NCBI RefSeq assembly: GCF_014844035.1
Contig: NZ_CP062159.1
Location: forward strand, 992,001 to 1,056,000
DNA from: Flavobacterium sp. MDT1-60
Lineage (GTDB): Bacteria; Bacteroidota; Bacteroidia; Flavobacteriales; Flavobacteriaceae
Reading direction: 5' to 3'
Length of the DNA stretch: 64,000 bases
How positions within the stretch are numbered: the stretch's first letter is position 1; every line of letters starts with the position of its first letter. A program made the translations under genes and the position numbers. The notes under the pieces were generated by a model. It did not search any database. It was not told the DNA's origin and saw only the letters and a list, made by a program, of their open reading frames with translations. Below, in pieces: positions 9,858-19,250 of this stretch.

Positions 9858-10505
9858 TTAGTTTCTTGTTTTTTCGACAATTTCAATTAAATTTTTAAAA
9901 GCGTTAAGTGATTGTTCATAATTTAAATTCAAAAGCATTTCTTTCGAAAATAAATTAGAACCAATTCCAACACAAACCACGCCGGATTTGAACCATGATT
10001 TTAGATTGCTTTCTTCTAAAGTTACACCTCCTGTTGGCATTATTTTTAAATTTGGAAACGGAGCTCTTATTGCTTTTACGTAACCGGGACCACCAATTTT
10101 ATCAGCAGGAAAAAGTTTTACAATTTCAGCGCCTAATTTATTGGCGTGAAGCACTTCGTTTAAAGTTGCTGCACCCGGAATCCAGTAAATATTGTTTTTC
10201 AGGCAATAATTGCCAATTTCTAAATCGGTGTGAGGGCAAACGATACAGTCCGCTCCCAATTGATGATAGGCTTCCGCATCGATAACACTTAAAATAGAAC
10301 CAACAGCTATTTTAATATCCAGATTGTTGGTGTTTTTAAATGCGACCATTTGAATAAATACTTCTTTAGCATCATTGGCACGAGCTGCAAACTCAATGAT
10401 TTTTATGCCAGCATCTGCCGCTGACTGTAACACTATTTTGGCTGTTTCGATATTGATTTGTGTTACTAACGGAAGTACGCCTTGTGCTTTTAAAATGCTG
10501 TACAT
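9858..10505 (-). CDS. eda: 2-dehydro-3-deoxy-phosphogluconate (KDPG) aldolase
   Basis: This 215-aa class I aldolase has the family pattern: E38 in IIEFAARAND, the phosphate-binding PTGGVT loop near the C-terminus, and K130 in EIVKLFPADKIGG as the Schiff-base lysine. It splits KDPG into pyruvate and glyceraldehyde 3-phosphate. It lies 15 bp downstream of the KDG kinase gene and 2 bp upstream of the PLP enzyme gene, so kinase and aldolase form the final two steps of a KDG pathway. The HLHG motif variant and the short length are normal for the family. The gene symbol follows the family's usual name. Confidence 0.9.
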   Translation of the reverse strand: MYSILKAQGVLPLVTQINIETAKIVLQSAADAGIKIIEFAARANDAKEVFIQMVAFKNTNNLDIKIAVGSILSVIDAEAYHQLGADCIVCPHTDLEIGNYCLKNNIYWIPGAATLNEVLHANKLGAEIVKLFPADKIGGPGYVKAIRAPFPNLKIMPTGGVTLEESNLKSWFKSGVVCVGIGSNLFSKEMLLNLNYEQSLNAFKNLIEIVEKTRN

Positions 10506-10520
10506 ATTCTTAATTCTAAT

Positions 10521-11552
10521 TTATCTATTGATTCTGTTACTTGCGCCATTTGCAATAAAATGACTTATTTCTGTTGGATTGCTCATGGCAAAGTCTCCGT
10601 GAATACTTTGCTTGATTACACCGCAGGCAGTTGCCCAGTCGATGCATTCCTGCCCGGATAATTTGTTAGATAATCCGTATAATAATCCTGCGTTAAAAGC
10701 ATCTCCGGATCCAATTTGATCGGTAACCAAATGTATTTTGTATTCTTTGGTTTCATAAAAATGACCTTCGTGAAGTAGCATACCTTTGTATAAATGTGCT
10801 AATCCATCTGATTTTCTAAAACTCATTGCCAGCGTTTTTAGAAAAGGCATTTTCTCTTTTAATAATTCAAATGTTTTTTGAAAACGATCTGCATCGGATT
10901 CGTTTTTATCGGTTTTTATTCCGAAATAAATTTCAATAGCATCTAAATCGGCAACAGTAATGGTACTGTATTGAAGTAAATCGGGCATAATTTCAGAAGG
11001 ATGTTTTCCGTATTGCCATAATTTTGAACGATAATTAAAATCAGAAGAAATAGACAAATCCTTTTTATGTGCCGATAAAATAGCTTCTTTGCAAACCAAA
11101 CCTGCTTCATAAGAAACGCCCGGACTTATTCCGGACCAATGGAAATGAGTTACATCGGCGAAAGCCAAATCCCAATTGATTTGATCTTTTTGAATAGTTG
11201 CGAACGAAGAATTACTACGATCGTAAATGACCTGCGATTGTCTGATTTGATTTCCGGCTTCAACGAAATACAGCCCCAAACGTTCTCCGCCATAAATACA
11301 TTTTGAGGTATTCACTTTGTATTTCTGAAGTTCGTTTAAAGCCAACTGCGCTAAATCATTTTGTGGTAATCTCGTGATATAATCGGTTTGGATTCCGAGT
11401 TGAGAAAGCAGAACACAAACATTGGCCTCGGCACCGCCAACATGAACTTTTATTTCACTGGCCTGCGTAAACCGATTTCCATCAGCAACATTCATCCGAA
11501 GTAGTAATTCTCCGAAAGTTGCAATTCTTGTTTGTGAGGTAATGGTATTCAT
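10521..11552 (-). CDS. kdgK: 2-keto-3-deoxygluconate kinase (PfkB family)
   Basis: This 343-aa ribokinase/PfkB-type sugar kinase has a GGAEANVCVLLSQLG N-terminal signature (39-53) and the catalytic anion-hole motif GSGDAFNAG (281-289) with D284 as the base. It should phosphorylate KDG to KDPG, feeding the aldolase encoded 15 bp downstream. KDG as substrate rests on that neighbour and on overall similarity to bacterial KDG kinases; fructokinase is the main alternative. The gene follows a 192-bp gap from ridA that holds a composite hairpin repeat. Confidence 0.87.
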   Translation of the reverse strand: MNTITSQTRIATFGELLLRMNVADGNRFTQASEIKVHVGGAEANVCVLLSQLGIQTDYITRLPQNDLAQLALNELQKYKVNTSKCIYGGERLGLYFVEAGNQIRQSQVIYDRSNSSFATIQKDQINWDLAFADVTHFHWSGISPGVSYEAGLVCKEAILSAHKKDLSISSDFNYRSKLWQYGKHPSEIMPDLLQYSTITVADLDAIEIYFGIKTDKNESDADRFQKTFELLKEKMPFLKTLAMSFRKSDGLAHLYKGMLLHEGHFYETKEYKIHLVTDQIGSGDAFNAGLLYGLSNKLSGQECIDWATACGVIKQSIHGDFAMSNPTEISHFIANGASNRINR

Positions 11553-11593
11553 GTTTTTTGTTTTTTTGCACAGAGTATATGGGTTTGTTTTTT

Positions 11594-11735
11594 GCCACAG
11601 ATTTATAGATTAAAATGATTTATAACGTTGTGTTTAAGTTTTGCCACGAATTTCACAAATTTTCACAAATTCATTTCGTGAAAAATAATTCATGACAAAC
11701 AAAAAATAATCCTTTTAAATCATTTAATCTGTGGT
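11594..11735. repeat. nested intergenic hairpin repeat between ridA and kdgK
   Basis: The outer arms (GCCACAGATT... from 11594 and ...AATCTGTGG ending near 11734) are largely complementary. Inside is a second pair CACGAA (11645-11650)/TTCGTG (11675-11680) around repeated TTCACAAAT words. It splits the operon in two and may tune expression of the distal genes. No gene was seen in this gap. Confidence 0.5.
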
Positions 11736-11744
11736 ATATCTTTT

Positions 11745-12212
11745 TTAATATAATTCGAAAACAGCTTCAACTTCAACAGGAATATTGTCTGGTAAAGATC
11801 CCATTCCTACCGCGCTTCTTACACCAATTCCGTTTTCTTGTCCCCACACTTCGGCGAATAATTCACTGCAGCCGTTGATAACATATGGATGTCTAAGGAA
11901 ATCACCATTGCAATTGACCATTCCCAATACTTTTATAACCCTTTTTACTTTGTTGAGGCTTCCAAAGTTGGTTACAATTGTCGAAAGCATGGTTAAGCCA
12001 ACCTGTCTTGCGGCCAATTTTCCTTCTTCAATATCAATATCGTCACCAATTCTTCCAATAATTAAAGATTTATCATCACGAACTGGTCCGTGACCTGAGA
12101 GGTATAGATATTTTCCGTCGACTAAATAAGGTTTGTATATACCAAGAGGTTGAGGTGCTGGCGGTAAGTTTAAGCCAAGGGTTTCAAATTTTTCCTGAGG
12201 TAATAAATTCAT
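11745..12212 (-). CDS. ridA: RidA family (YjgF/YER057c/UK114) protein
   Basis: This 155-aa protein has the RidA-like opening (LPPAPQPLGIYKPY, then YLYLSGHGPVRDD) and a late PVEVEAVFEL segment. It belongs to a RidA subgroup slightly longer than the classical ~130-aa form. RidA proteins hydrolyse reactive enamine/imine intermediates released by PLP-dependent dehydratases. Its placement in the same operon as the PLP enzyme at 8740-9855 is therefore telling: it supports a deaminating, enamine-forming step. It lies 4 bp downstream of the permease gene. Confidence 0.88.
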   Translation of the reverse strand: MNLLPQEKFETLGLNLPPAPQPLGIYKPYLVDGKYLYLSGHGPVRDDKSLIIGRIGDDIDIEEGKLAARQVGLTMLSTIVTNFGSLNKVKRVIKVLGMVNCNGDFLRHPYVINGCSELFAEVWGQENGIGVRSAVGMGSLPDNIPVEVEAVFELY

Positions 12213-12216
12213 GATA

Positions 12217-13536
12217 TTAATGTATTATAGAGTTTAAAATAAAAACGAAAACAATTCCTAAAACAGATACTAAGGATTCCATTACGGTCCATGATTTAAA
12301 AGTATCTTTCAGGCTGACATTGAAATATTCCTTGAACATCCAAAAGCCCGGGTCATTTACATGTGAGCACATTAAGCTTCCGGCACCAACGGATAAAACT
12401 AATAGATTTGGGTCTAGGTTGTTAGATTGTAGTAAAGGAAGTAAAACGCTGGCAGTCATTAGACCGGCAGCTGTTGCAGAACCCACACAAACACGAATAA
12501 TAGCTGCCATCATCCAGGCCAATAAATACGGATGAATATTTGTTTGGCTTAAGGTCGATACAATAGTTTCGTTTACACCACTAACCATCATCACTTCTTT
12601 CAAAGCTCCGGCACCGCCAATAATCAAAACAATTAAAGCGATATCTTTTATGGCAACAGCATAATCATCCATTACGGATGGGATGCTTCGGTTCATTCTG
12701 ACACCTAAAGTGTAGGTGCAAATAAGTAACGAAATCAGCATAATCATACTTGGTTCACCAATTGTTTTGCAAATGTTTAGGAGTGTCTCATTGTCTGAAA
12801 GTAAAGGTAGAATTGAAGTTATTGTTAATCCGAAAACAGGAAATAAAGCAGAGAATAAACTAAGTGCGAAACTGGGTTGCTTTCCTGTATTTACAACTTC
12901 TTCGACATTTAGGATTTCATGATCAGATTCGGATCTAATGTTTTTAAGTAAATTCGAAAACAATAAACCTGCGATAAAAATGGTCGGAATGGCGATGATA
13001 ATTCCGTAAACTAAAACAAGTCCGATATCAGCATTCAAAATACTGCTTAACGCCATTGGAGACGGATGTGGGGGCAAAAAACCGTGTGCTACTGAAAGCG
13101 ACGCCAGCATTGGAATTCCCAGATATACTTTTGAAAGTTTAAATTGATGGGCTACTGAAAAGATTAGAGGTACTAACAAAACAAATCCAACACTATAAAA
13201 AAGCGGTATCCCGACAATAAATCCGGTAATCATTAATCCTAAGCGAACGTATTTTTTGCCTGTCCATCCCATAACAGTTTTGGCAATGACATTGGCAGCT
13301 CCTGATGAAACAGTAAGTTTACCGATACAGGTTCCGAAAACAATAATCAAAGTGATAGATCCTAACATTTCGCCCAAACCTTTTTGAACTGTTTGTGACA
13401 AAGTATTTACTGGCAGGCCTAAAAAAAGACCTGCTAATAAAGCTGTTATGATAAAGGTAATAAACGGATTGATTTTAAGCCAACCTATCTGAATGATTAA
13501 AAACGCAATGCATGCCGTAAGAATTAAAATGCTCAT
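12217..13536 (-). CDS. GntP-family gluconate:H+ symporter
   Basis: This 439-aa polytopic membrane protein has about 12 hydrophobic segments. It carries GntP family sequences such as GLGEMLGSITLIIVFGTCIG near the N-terminus, the FLPPHPSPMALSSIL motif in the middle, and GSLMCSHVNDPGFW near the C-terminus. The family imports gluconate and related sugar acids with protons. It sits 16 bp after susD, so outer-membrane import by SusCD is followed by inner-membrane import of an acid sugar. The exact substrate cannot be read from sequence; an amino-gluconate is proposed from the operon content. Confidence 0.92.
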   Translation of the reverse strand: MSILILTACIAFLIIQIGWLKINPFITFIITALLAGLFLGLPVNTLSQTVQKGLGEMLGSITLIIVFGTCIGKLTVSSGAANVIAKTVMGWTGKKYVRLGLMITGFIVGIPLFYSVGFVLLVPLIFSVAHQFKLSKVYLGIPMLASLSVAHGFLPPHPSPMALSSILNADIGLVLVYGIIIAIPTIFIAGLLFSNLLKNIRSESDHEILNVEEVVNTGKQPSFALSLFSALFPVFGLTITSILPLLSDNETLLNICKTIGEPSMIMLISLLICTYTLGVRMNRSIPSVMDDYAVAIKDIALIVLIIGGAGALKEVMMVSGVNETIVSTLSQTNIHPYLLAWMMAAIIRVCVGSATAAGLMTASVLLPLLQSNNLDPNLLVLSVGAGSLMCSHVNDPGFWMFKEYFNVSLKDTFKSWTVMESLVSVLGIVFVFILNSIIH

Positions 13537-13552
13537 TTATTTCTTTGTATTA

Positions 13553-15082
13553 TTATTTATCCCACCAGATTTTAGTTGTAAAAGTGTCTTCTCCCTGACG
13601 CTTAACCGCTTCTGCTAAGTTAGTTGAATTTACAGAATATTCGCTCGTTGAATATTTGAGTCGTCTTGGGATCGTGCCGTTTGTAACATTTCCGGGAAAG
13701 TTTACCGGAACCAAAACCGGGTAGCCAGTTCTCCTCCAATTGGCATAAATTTCTTGTTCATCTACAAATAGGGCCACATAAATTTGAGTATGAATCTGAT
13801 TCATCTTTGCTTCAAATGATCCTGCACTATTAAATGGATTTGCTGTTAAATAAGGTGTTGCGTCTGTAATGGCATAAGTTGCACCGTAAATTCCCATATT
13901 TAAGAAAGATGCTTTTACTCCTTTTTCGTATAAATCTTTGTCCGTTTCTGTGGTGTACCAACCTCTTGCTGCGGCTTCTGCCAAATATAAATTGGTTTCC
14001 GCATTACTTATAAGTACTAATGGCGCATCGTATTTGAAAACAGTACTTTGATTAGGTTCAGAATAAGTAGCTTGTTCAACAGCTGTTGGCGCGGTTTTAG
14101 TTCCGTTCGGGAAACCCTTTTGCACGGCAAGTGTTGTATTTTGCACTGTTCCCTGCCAAACTCCGGCATAAACACTAATTCTTGGATCTGCAGTTGCTTT
14201 TAATAAATCAATAAAAGTTTTAGCCAGTTTTCCTCCTTCAACATTTTTCTGACCGAAAGATCCTGCTGTGAAATCTTGTCTTCTCGCATCAAAACCAACA
14301 GGGTTTCTGTTGAAATCATTTGGACCATCCGTGTATTTCATAATGGCATTATCTGTTCCATTTAAAATTACACCACCGGCAATAGCTTTGGTAACCCAGG
14401 TTTTAGCCAGGGCTGGATCAACTTTAGTCAATCGCAATCCTAAGCGAAGCATTAATGAGTACGAGAATTTTTTCCATTTTGCCACATCGCCGTTGTAAAT
14501 AAAATCAGCTCCGCCGAAACTTGGTTTTGTAGCATCTAATGCTGTAGCCGCTTCGTCAAGTTCTTTTAATAAATCTTTGTAGATGGATTCCTGAGCATCA
14601 TATTTGGGAAGAAAGATTTGCTCACTATTTGCTTTTGCTGCTTCAGAATATGGAATGTCTCCGTACAAATCTGTAATTCTGTGGTACAAATACGCTTTCC
14701 AAATTCTGGCAATATTTAGTTTGTTGCTATCGTTTGGATTGCTTTTTACTGCATTAATTACAATTTCTGTTTCATTTAGTGCTAATGGATAAACCTGATT
14801 AAAATAAGCAGAATAATAAACTTCGTTGCTTAAATATTTGTCTCCTACACCGGAAGCTTCTTTATAAGTAGCATAATGTTGTAACATTCCGCCACATTCA
14901 AGAATGTTGGTAAAAAAATAATTATTGTTTAAACCGTCTAGTTGTGCTTTGCTGAAAATATAATTCGGATTTGGTTTTTCAACTACATTTGGATTAGTAT
15001 TGATTTCTTCAAAATCCTTGGTACAGGACGTCATACTTCCTAAAAGTAGGCCTGTTATATATAAAGTGGTTATCTTTTTCAT
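13553..15082 (-). CDS. SusD/RagB-like outer-membrane lipoprotein
   Basis: This 509-aa lipoprotein has a signal peptide ending in a lipobox with Cys20 (GSMTSC). The mature N-terminus TKDFEEINTNPNVVEKPNP is characteristic of the SusD-like-2 branch, and the rest is TPR-like helical (NIARIWKAYLYHRITDLYGDIPYSEA). It would sit on the SusC barrel as the substrate-binding lid on the cell surface. It lies 10 bp downstream of susC, the standard pair arrangement in Bacteroidota utilisation loci. Confidence 0.93.
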   Translation of the reverse strand: MKKITTLYITGLLLGSMTSCTKDFEEINTNPNVVEKPNPNYIFSKAQLDGLNNNYFFTNILECGGMLQHYATYKEASGVGDKYLSNEVYYSAYFNQVYPLALNETEIVINAVKSNPNDSNKLNIARIWKAYLYHRITDLYGDIPYSEAAKANSEQIFLPKYDAQESIYKDLLKELDEAATALDATKPSFGGADFIYNGDVAKWKKFSYSLMLRLGLRLTKVDPALAKTWVTKAIAGGVILNGTDNAIMKYTDGPNDFNRNPVGFDARRQDFTAGSFGQKNVEGGKLAKTFIDLLKATADPRISVYAGVWQGTVQNTTLAVQKGFPNGTKTAPTAVEQATYSEPNQSTVFKYDAPLVLISNAETNLYLAEAAARGWYTTETDKDLYEKGVKASFLNMGIYGATYAITDATPYLTANPFNSAGSFEAKMNQIHTQIYVALFVDEQEIYANWRRTGYPVLVPVNFPGNVTNGTIPRRLKYSTSEYSVNSTNLAEAVKRQGEDTFTTKIWWDK

Positions 15083-15092
15083 GTCTTTAATT

Positions 15093-18000
15093 TTAGAATT
15101 TTACATTTAAACTTAAACCGAAACTTCTGGTTTTTGGTACTCCAAATTGTTCCACACCTTGGGCATTTCCGGCACTAAAAACAGATTCCGGATCTACGTT
15201 TGGTGTTTTCTTGTAAAGAATGAATAAGTTTCTTGCAACAAATGAAACAGAAGCTCCCTGAAGTTTAGATAAACCTTTGATTTTTTCAAGTGGCAATTGA
15301 TAACCAAGAATTACTTGTCTTAGTTTTATGAAACTGGCATCATAAATAAATGTTGAGGATATATTTCTTAAACCATCATAGTAAGTTCTTAAGTTTTCTG
15401 GTGCAATTACCATATCAACCGGATTTCCGTTCGTGTCAACACCTTTAATTGGTAATCCGCTTTCACGTCCTTCCAAAGTCAATTTTGTTAATCCCATACG
15501 TGTTCCGTATAAATCAGTTCCGGAATATAAACTACCTCCAAATTTTCCATCAATTAAAAAACTAAATGAGATGTCTTTGTATTTGAATTCATTGCTAAAT
15601 CCGGCTGCCCATGGATGAACACCCTGACCTAATTCTTCAAGTGGACCTTGCGCAATAGTTGCAGAACCACCGCTTACATTATAAACTGTATTTCCGTTCG
15701 CATCTTTACGTGGTTTATATCCTTTAATGATACTGTACGGACGACCAACATCACTTGTAATGGTTACATATCCGTTTACAGAAGTCGCCATGGTAATGGA
15801 TGTTAGCTGATCTGTCAATGCTTCAACTGTGTTTTCATTATAAGATCCGTTGAAACTTGCATCCCATGAAAAATCTTTCGAATTAATAATTTTACCGCTA
15901 AGTAAGAATTCAACTCCTTTATTTCTCATTTTTCCAAGATTCAATAAAGCAGTACTGGCTCCTGAAGCATTTGAAATTGTAGTTTCAACAATGTCATTTG
16001 TTGTAGCACGGTTGTACCAGGCAAAATCAAGGTTTAAACGATTGTGAAAAAAGCCTAAATCAGCTCCAACTTCAAACGTTGTTGATGTTAACGGACTTAA
16101 AGTAGAATTTGGAACTCTTGAACTGGTTGGTCCTTGTAATTGCTGGCCATTATGTCCGCCCTGAATCATAGAATAAGATTGATTCAGTGCATAAGGATCG
16201 GGTGTCGCGCCCCCAACCTGGGCCCATGAAGATCTAAGTTTTGTAAATGAAATCCAGTCTGGCATTGTTACGATATCCGAAAGGATTATACTTGTTCCAA
16301 CTGAAGGATAGAATACGGTATTGTTGTCTTTTGAAAGTGTTGAGAACCAATCCTGACGTCCCGTTACGTTTAAAAACACTATGTTTTTATAATCAAAATC
16401 TGCTGCGCCGTAAACTGAATTTGTTTTCGTTTTTCCATAAGGATAACTATACGTTAGTGTCGAAAGATTGCTCAGAGCATAAAAATCATCCAGTACAAAA
16501 TTAGAACCTTCGACTCTGATTTCGTCTCTTAAATTGGTACGAGAGTTAACTCCAATTAAAGCATTTAAAGAGAAATTGTCATAGATGTTTTTCTTAGTGT
16601 AATTAAGAATTGCCTCAGAATTCAGGTTAGAAATTTTCATTCTTGAACCTTGTGCATATCCAACCGGATTATTTAAAGTTGTTTTTGGAATGTATCCGAA
16701 GAATTCATAATTAGTAAAATCCTGTCCAATTCTTCCCTGAAGAAATAATTCGGGTGTAAAATTCAGTTTCACATTCAACATTCCGATAAAACGGTTTTTA
16801 GTGTCGCTGTTTTTGATTTTATTAATCGTGTAATACGGATTTGTTGCCACGGCAACGGGATTCCAGGCTTCTTCAATTCCATTTTCATCATAACCAGGAG
16901 ACAAATTTCTAATGTCAACGGTGTTTGCAATCATATAAGTTGCCCAGTTTGGATTGGCTTCAGCATCTGAAACTGTTGTTCTGTTGTTTGATTTTTCGAT
17001 ATTGTATTGAGCAACAACATCAAATTTTAACCAATTGGTTAAATTAACATCACTCGCAATATTAACACTTTTGCGATTGAAGTCAGAATTAGGTACAACA
17101 CCTTCATTATCCATGTTTGAAAACGAAAGACGTCCTGTAGCTTTTTCACTTCCGCCAGCTAATGCTATCGAATTAATAAAAGTTGTTCCGGTATCGTAGA
17201 AATTTTTGATATTGTTTTTTTGTGCAACATATGGTCTCGCAACTCCATCAAACTGAACAACAGCTGTTCCGTCCATTTTGGCTCCCCAGGACCAACGGCC
17301 ATCCGCTATTGCTTCTGCTTGTGTCGTTGGTTTTTTTCCAAGTGCTCCGGAACCGTATTCATACTGCCAATCTGGTATGATCGATGGTGTTTCGAACGTA
17401 AATGAAGTATTGTATTCTACTCCAATTCCTTTTTGCGCCGCCCCTCTTTTGGTTTGAATTAAAATGACACCATTCGCGGCATTTGCACCGTACAATGCAG
17501 CAGCAGTTCCTCCTTTTAAGACCGTGATGGTTTTAATGTCATCAGCATTTATAACTGATGTCCCATCACCTCTGTCAACATTAATTCTGGTAGAACCTGC
17601 GCCATTTCCAATTCCCGGAAGGTTAAGCTGGGTATTGTCAATTGGTAAATCATTCACCACGTACATAGGTTGGTTATTTCCGTTTAAGGAACCGTTTCCA
17701 CGAATAACAACTCTGGTTGATCCGTTAGGTCCCGTTGCGGTACTGCTTACGTTTACACCTGCAATTTTACCAACTAAGGCGTTCGCGATATTGGTTTCTT
17801 TGGCTTTAGTAAATTCAGTTCCTTTAAGTTCTGTTACTGCGTAGGCAATCGCTTTGCTGCTTTTTTTAACACCAAGGGCGGTTACTACAACTTGGTCCAA
17901 AACATTCTCAGCAGACTTTAATCTAATGACTAAATCAGTAGTTTTAATTAAAGCAAAAGATAAAGTTTCGTAGCCCATGTAGGTTACAATAACGTGGGCT

Positions 18001-18248
18001 TCGTTTTCTGGAACAGTTAATTTAAATTTTCCGTTTTCATCAGATATTGTTGCTAGTTTACTATTGCTTTCGGCATAAATAGTAGCTCCGGCAATTGGCA
18101 TTCCGTCATCCTGACCTAAAACTTGACCCGTGATTTCAACTTGGTTGCTTTTTTGTTCAAAAAGGTGCTTTTTTATTGCAACCTCTTTTGCATTTGCTGA
18201 GAAGATGACCCCCCCAATAAATACTAATAAAATTAGCTTTGTTTTCAT
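15093..18248 (-). CDS. SusC/RagA-like TonB-dependent outer-membrane transporter
   Basis: This 1051-aa protein has a signal peptide (1-20) and a carboxypeptidase-regulatory-like domain (~38-112, ITGQVLGQDDGMPIAGATI). The TonB-box-like segment LDQVVVTALGVKK (~118-130) and a plug domain (~140-265, GVNVSSTATGPNGSTRVVIRG) follow. A long beta-barrel ends in the aromatic-terminated strand SFGLSLNVKF. With SusD it imports oligomeric or bulky substrates using TonB energy. It heads the minus-strand operon that ends with the dipeptidase. The upstream region carries two TGCA-T7-TGCA boxes shared with the hexosaminidase promoter. Confidence 0.95.
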   Translation of the reverse strand: MKTKLILLVFIGGVIFSANAKEVAIKKHLFEQKSNQVEITGQVLGQDDGMPIAGATIYAESNSKLATISDENGKFKLTVPENEAHVIVTYMGYETLSFALIKTTDLVIRLKSAENVLDQVVVTALGVKKSSKAIAYAVTELKGTEFTKAKETNIANALVGKIAGVNVSSTATGPNGSTRVVIRGNGSLNGNNQPMYVVNDLPIDNTQLNLPGIGNGAGSTRINVDRGDGTSVINADDIKTITVLKGGTAAALYGANAANGVILIQTKRGAAQKGIGVEYNTSFTFETPSIIPDWQYEYGSGALGKKPTTQAEAIADGRWSWGAKMDGTAVVQFDGVARPYVAQKNNIKNFYDTGTTFINSIALAGGSEKATGRLSFSNMDNEGVVPNSDFNRKSVNIASDVNLTNWLKFDVVAQYNIEKSNNRTTVSDAEANPNWATYMIANTVDIRNLSPGYDENGIEEAWNPVAVATNPYYTINKIKNSDTKNRFIGMLNVKLNFTPELFLQGRIGQDFTNYEFFGYIPKTTLNNPVGYAQGSRMKISNLNSEAILNYTKKNIYDNFSLNALIGVNSRTNLRDEIRVEGSNFVLDDFYALSNLSTLTYSYPYGKTKTNSVYGAADFDYKNIVFLNVTGRQDWFSTLSKDNNTVFYPSVGTSIILSDIVTMPDWISFTKLRSSWAQVGGATPDPYALNQSYSMIQGGHNGQQLQGPTSSRVPNSTLSPLTSTTFEVGADLGFFHNRLNLDFAWYNRATTNDIVETTISNASGASTALLNLGKMRNKGVEFLLSGKIINSKDFSWDASFNGSYNENTVEALTDQLTSITMATSVNGYVTITSDVGRPYSIIKGYKPRKDANGNTVYNVSGGSATIAQGPLEELGQGVHPWAAGFSNEFKYKDISFSFLIDGKFGGSLYSGTDLYGTRMGLTKLTLEGRESGLPIKGVDTNGNPVDMVIAPENLRTYYDGLRNISSTFIYDASFIKLRQVILGYQLPLEKIKGLSKLQGASVSFVARNLFILYKKTPNVDPESVFSAGNAQGVEQFGVPKTRSFGLSLNVKF

Positions 18249-18291
18249 AATACTTTGGTTTTCATGTTTTATTTTGGTTTTTATTGGCGAT

Positions 18292-18353
18292 CAAATATAA
18301 ATATTAATTTTTTACATCTGCATTTTTTTTGCACAAATTGCATTTTTTTTGCA
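18292..18353 (-). promoter_or_regulatory. susC promoter with two TGCA-T7-TGCA boxes
   Basis: On the minus strand TATATTTG (18292-18299) fits the -7 consensus and lies 43 bp before the susC ATG. Upstream are two identical TGCA-T7-TGCA boxes (18319-18333 and 18339-18353), exactly 20 bp apart, so they face the same side of the helix. This favours cooperative binding of a regulator. Confidence 0.6.
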
Positions 18354-18470
18354 ATGTTTTTATCTGAAGTGTTTTTAAATTCTAAAAGAGCTGGAGTTTT
18401 CCGAGGTGTTTTGAGAATTTTTTGCAGAAAGTGATTTTTATGAAAAAAATAGTTTTTATCTTAAAATTCG

Positions 18471-18478
18471 TATTTTTG
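18471..18478 (+). promoter_or_regulatory. -7 box immediately before nitrilase gene
   Basis: TATTTTTG ends 4 bp before the ATG at 18483. With the usual 5-nt spacing to the start of transcription, the mRNA would begin at or beside the start codon and be leaderless. Confidence 0.4.
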
Positions 18479-18482
18479 AAAG

Positions 18483-19250
18483 ATGAAAATCGCACTTATT
18501 CAATCAGATCTTTATTGGGAAGACGCTTTAAAAAACAGGAATAACTTCGAATCGAAGATCAGTCAAATCGATTCAGAAGTTAATTTGATTGTTTTGCCTG
18601 AGATGTTTTCTACCGGATTTACTATGAATGCTTTAGCAATGGCTGAGGCTATGAATGGTGAAACAATTCTGTGGATGAAATCGCTTGCAAAACAGAAAAA
18701 TTGTGCTGTGACAGGAAGTTTGATTATCGCTGAAAATAATCAGTATTATAATCGGATGTTGTTTGTTTTTCCGTCAGGAGAAATTCAACATTATAATAAA
18801 AGACATTTGTTTACGCTTGCGGGCGAAGACAAAACATATACGGCCGGAACAGAAAAAGTAATAGTTGATTATTTAGGCTGGAAAATTTGCCTGCAGGTTT
18901 GCTATGATTTGAGATTTCCGGTTTTTGCCAGAAACGTCGAGAATTATGATCTGCTTTTATACGTGGCTAATTGGCCAAAAGTGCGAACAAATGCCTGGGA
19001 TATTTTATTAAAAGCACGAGCTGTTGAAAATCTAAGCTATGTAGTTGGTGTGAACAGAATTGGTTTGGATGCCCACAATTATGAACATATCGGACATTCG
19101 CAAGTGGTTGATTTTTTAGGAAATTATATTCTGGAACCCCAAGAAACAGAAGGCGTTTTTATTGTTGAATTAAATAAAAATGTAATGTTGGAAACGCGAA
19201 AAAAGTTTGATTTTTTGAGTGATCGAGATATTTTTGAAATCAATATTTAA
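18483..19250 (+). CDS. nitrilase-superfamily omega-amidase
   Basis: This 255-aa cytoplasmic C-N hydrolase has the complete Glu-Lys-Cys triad: E40 in LPEMFSTGF, K106 in YNKRHLF, and C140 in CLQVCYDLRFP. The sequence is closest in pattern to YafV/Nit2-type omega-amidases, which hydrolyse the omega-amides of 2-oxoglutaramate and similar keto-amides. The start MKIALIQ is the normal family N-terminus, which argues for the ATG at 18483 even though a -7 box ends only 4 bp upstream. It is divergent from susC and convergent with the next gene, overlapping it by 4 bp. Confidence 0.9.
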   Translation: MKIALIQSDLYWEDALKNRNNFESKISQIDSEVNLIVLPEMFSTGFTMNALAMAEAMNGETILWMKSLAKQKNCAVTGSLIIAENNQYYNRMLFVFPSGEIQHYNKRHLFTLAGEDKTYTAGTEKVIVDYLGWKICLQVCYDLRFPVFARNVENYDLLLYVANWPKVRTNAWDILLKARAVENLSYVVGVNRIGLDAHNYEHIGHSQVVDFLGNYILEPQETEGVFIVELNKNVMLETRKKFDFLSDRDIFEINI

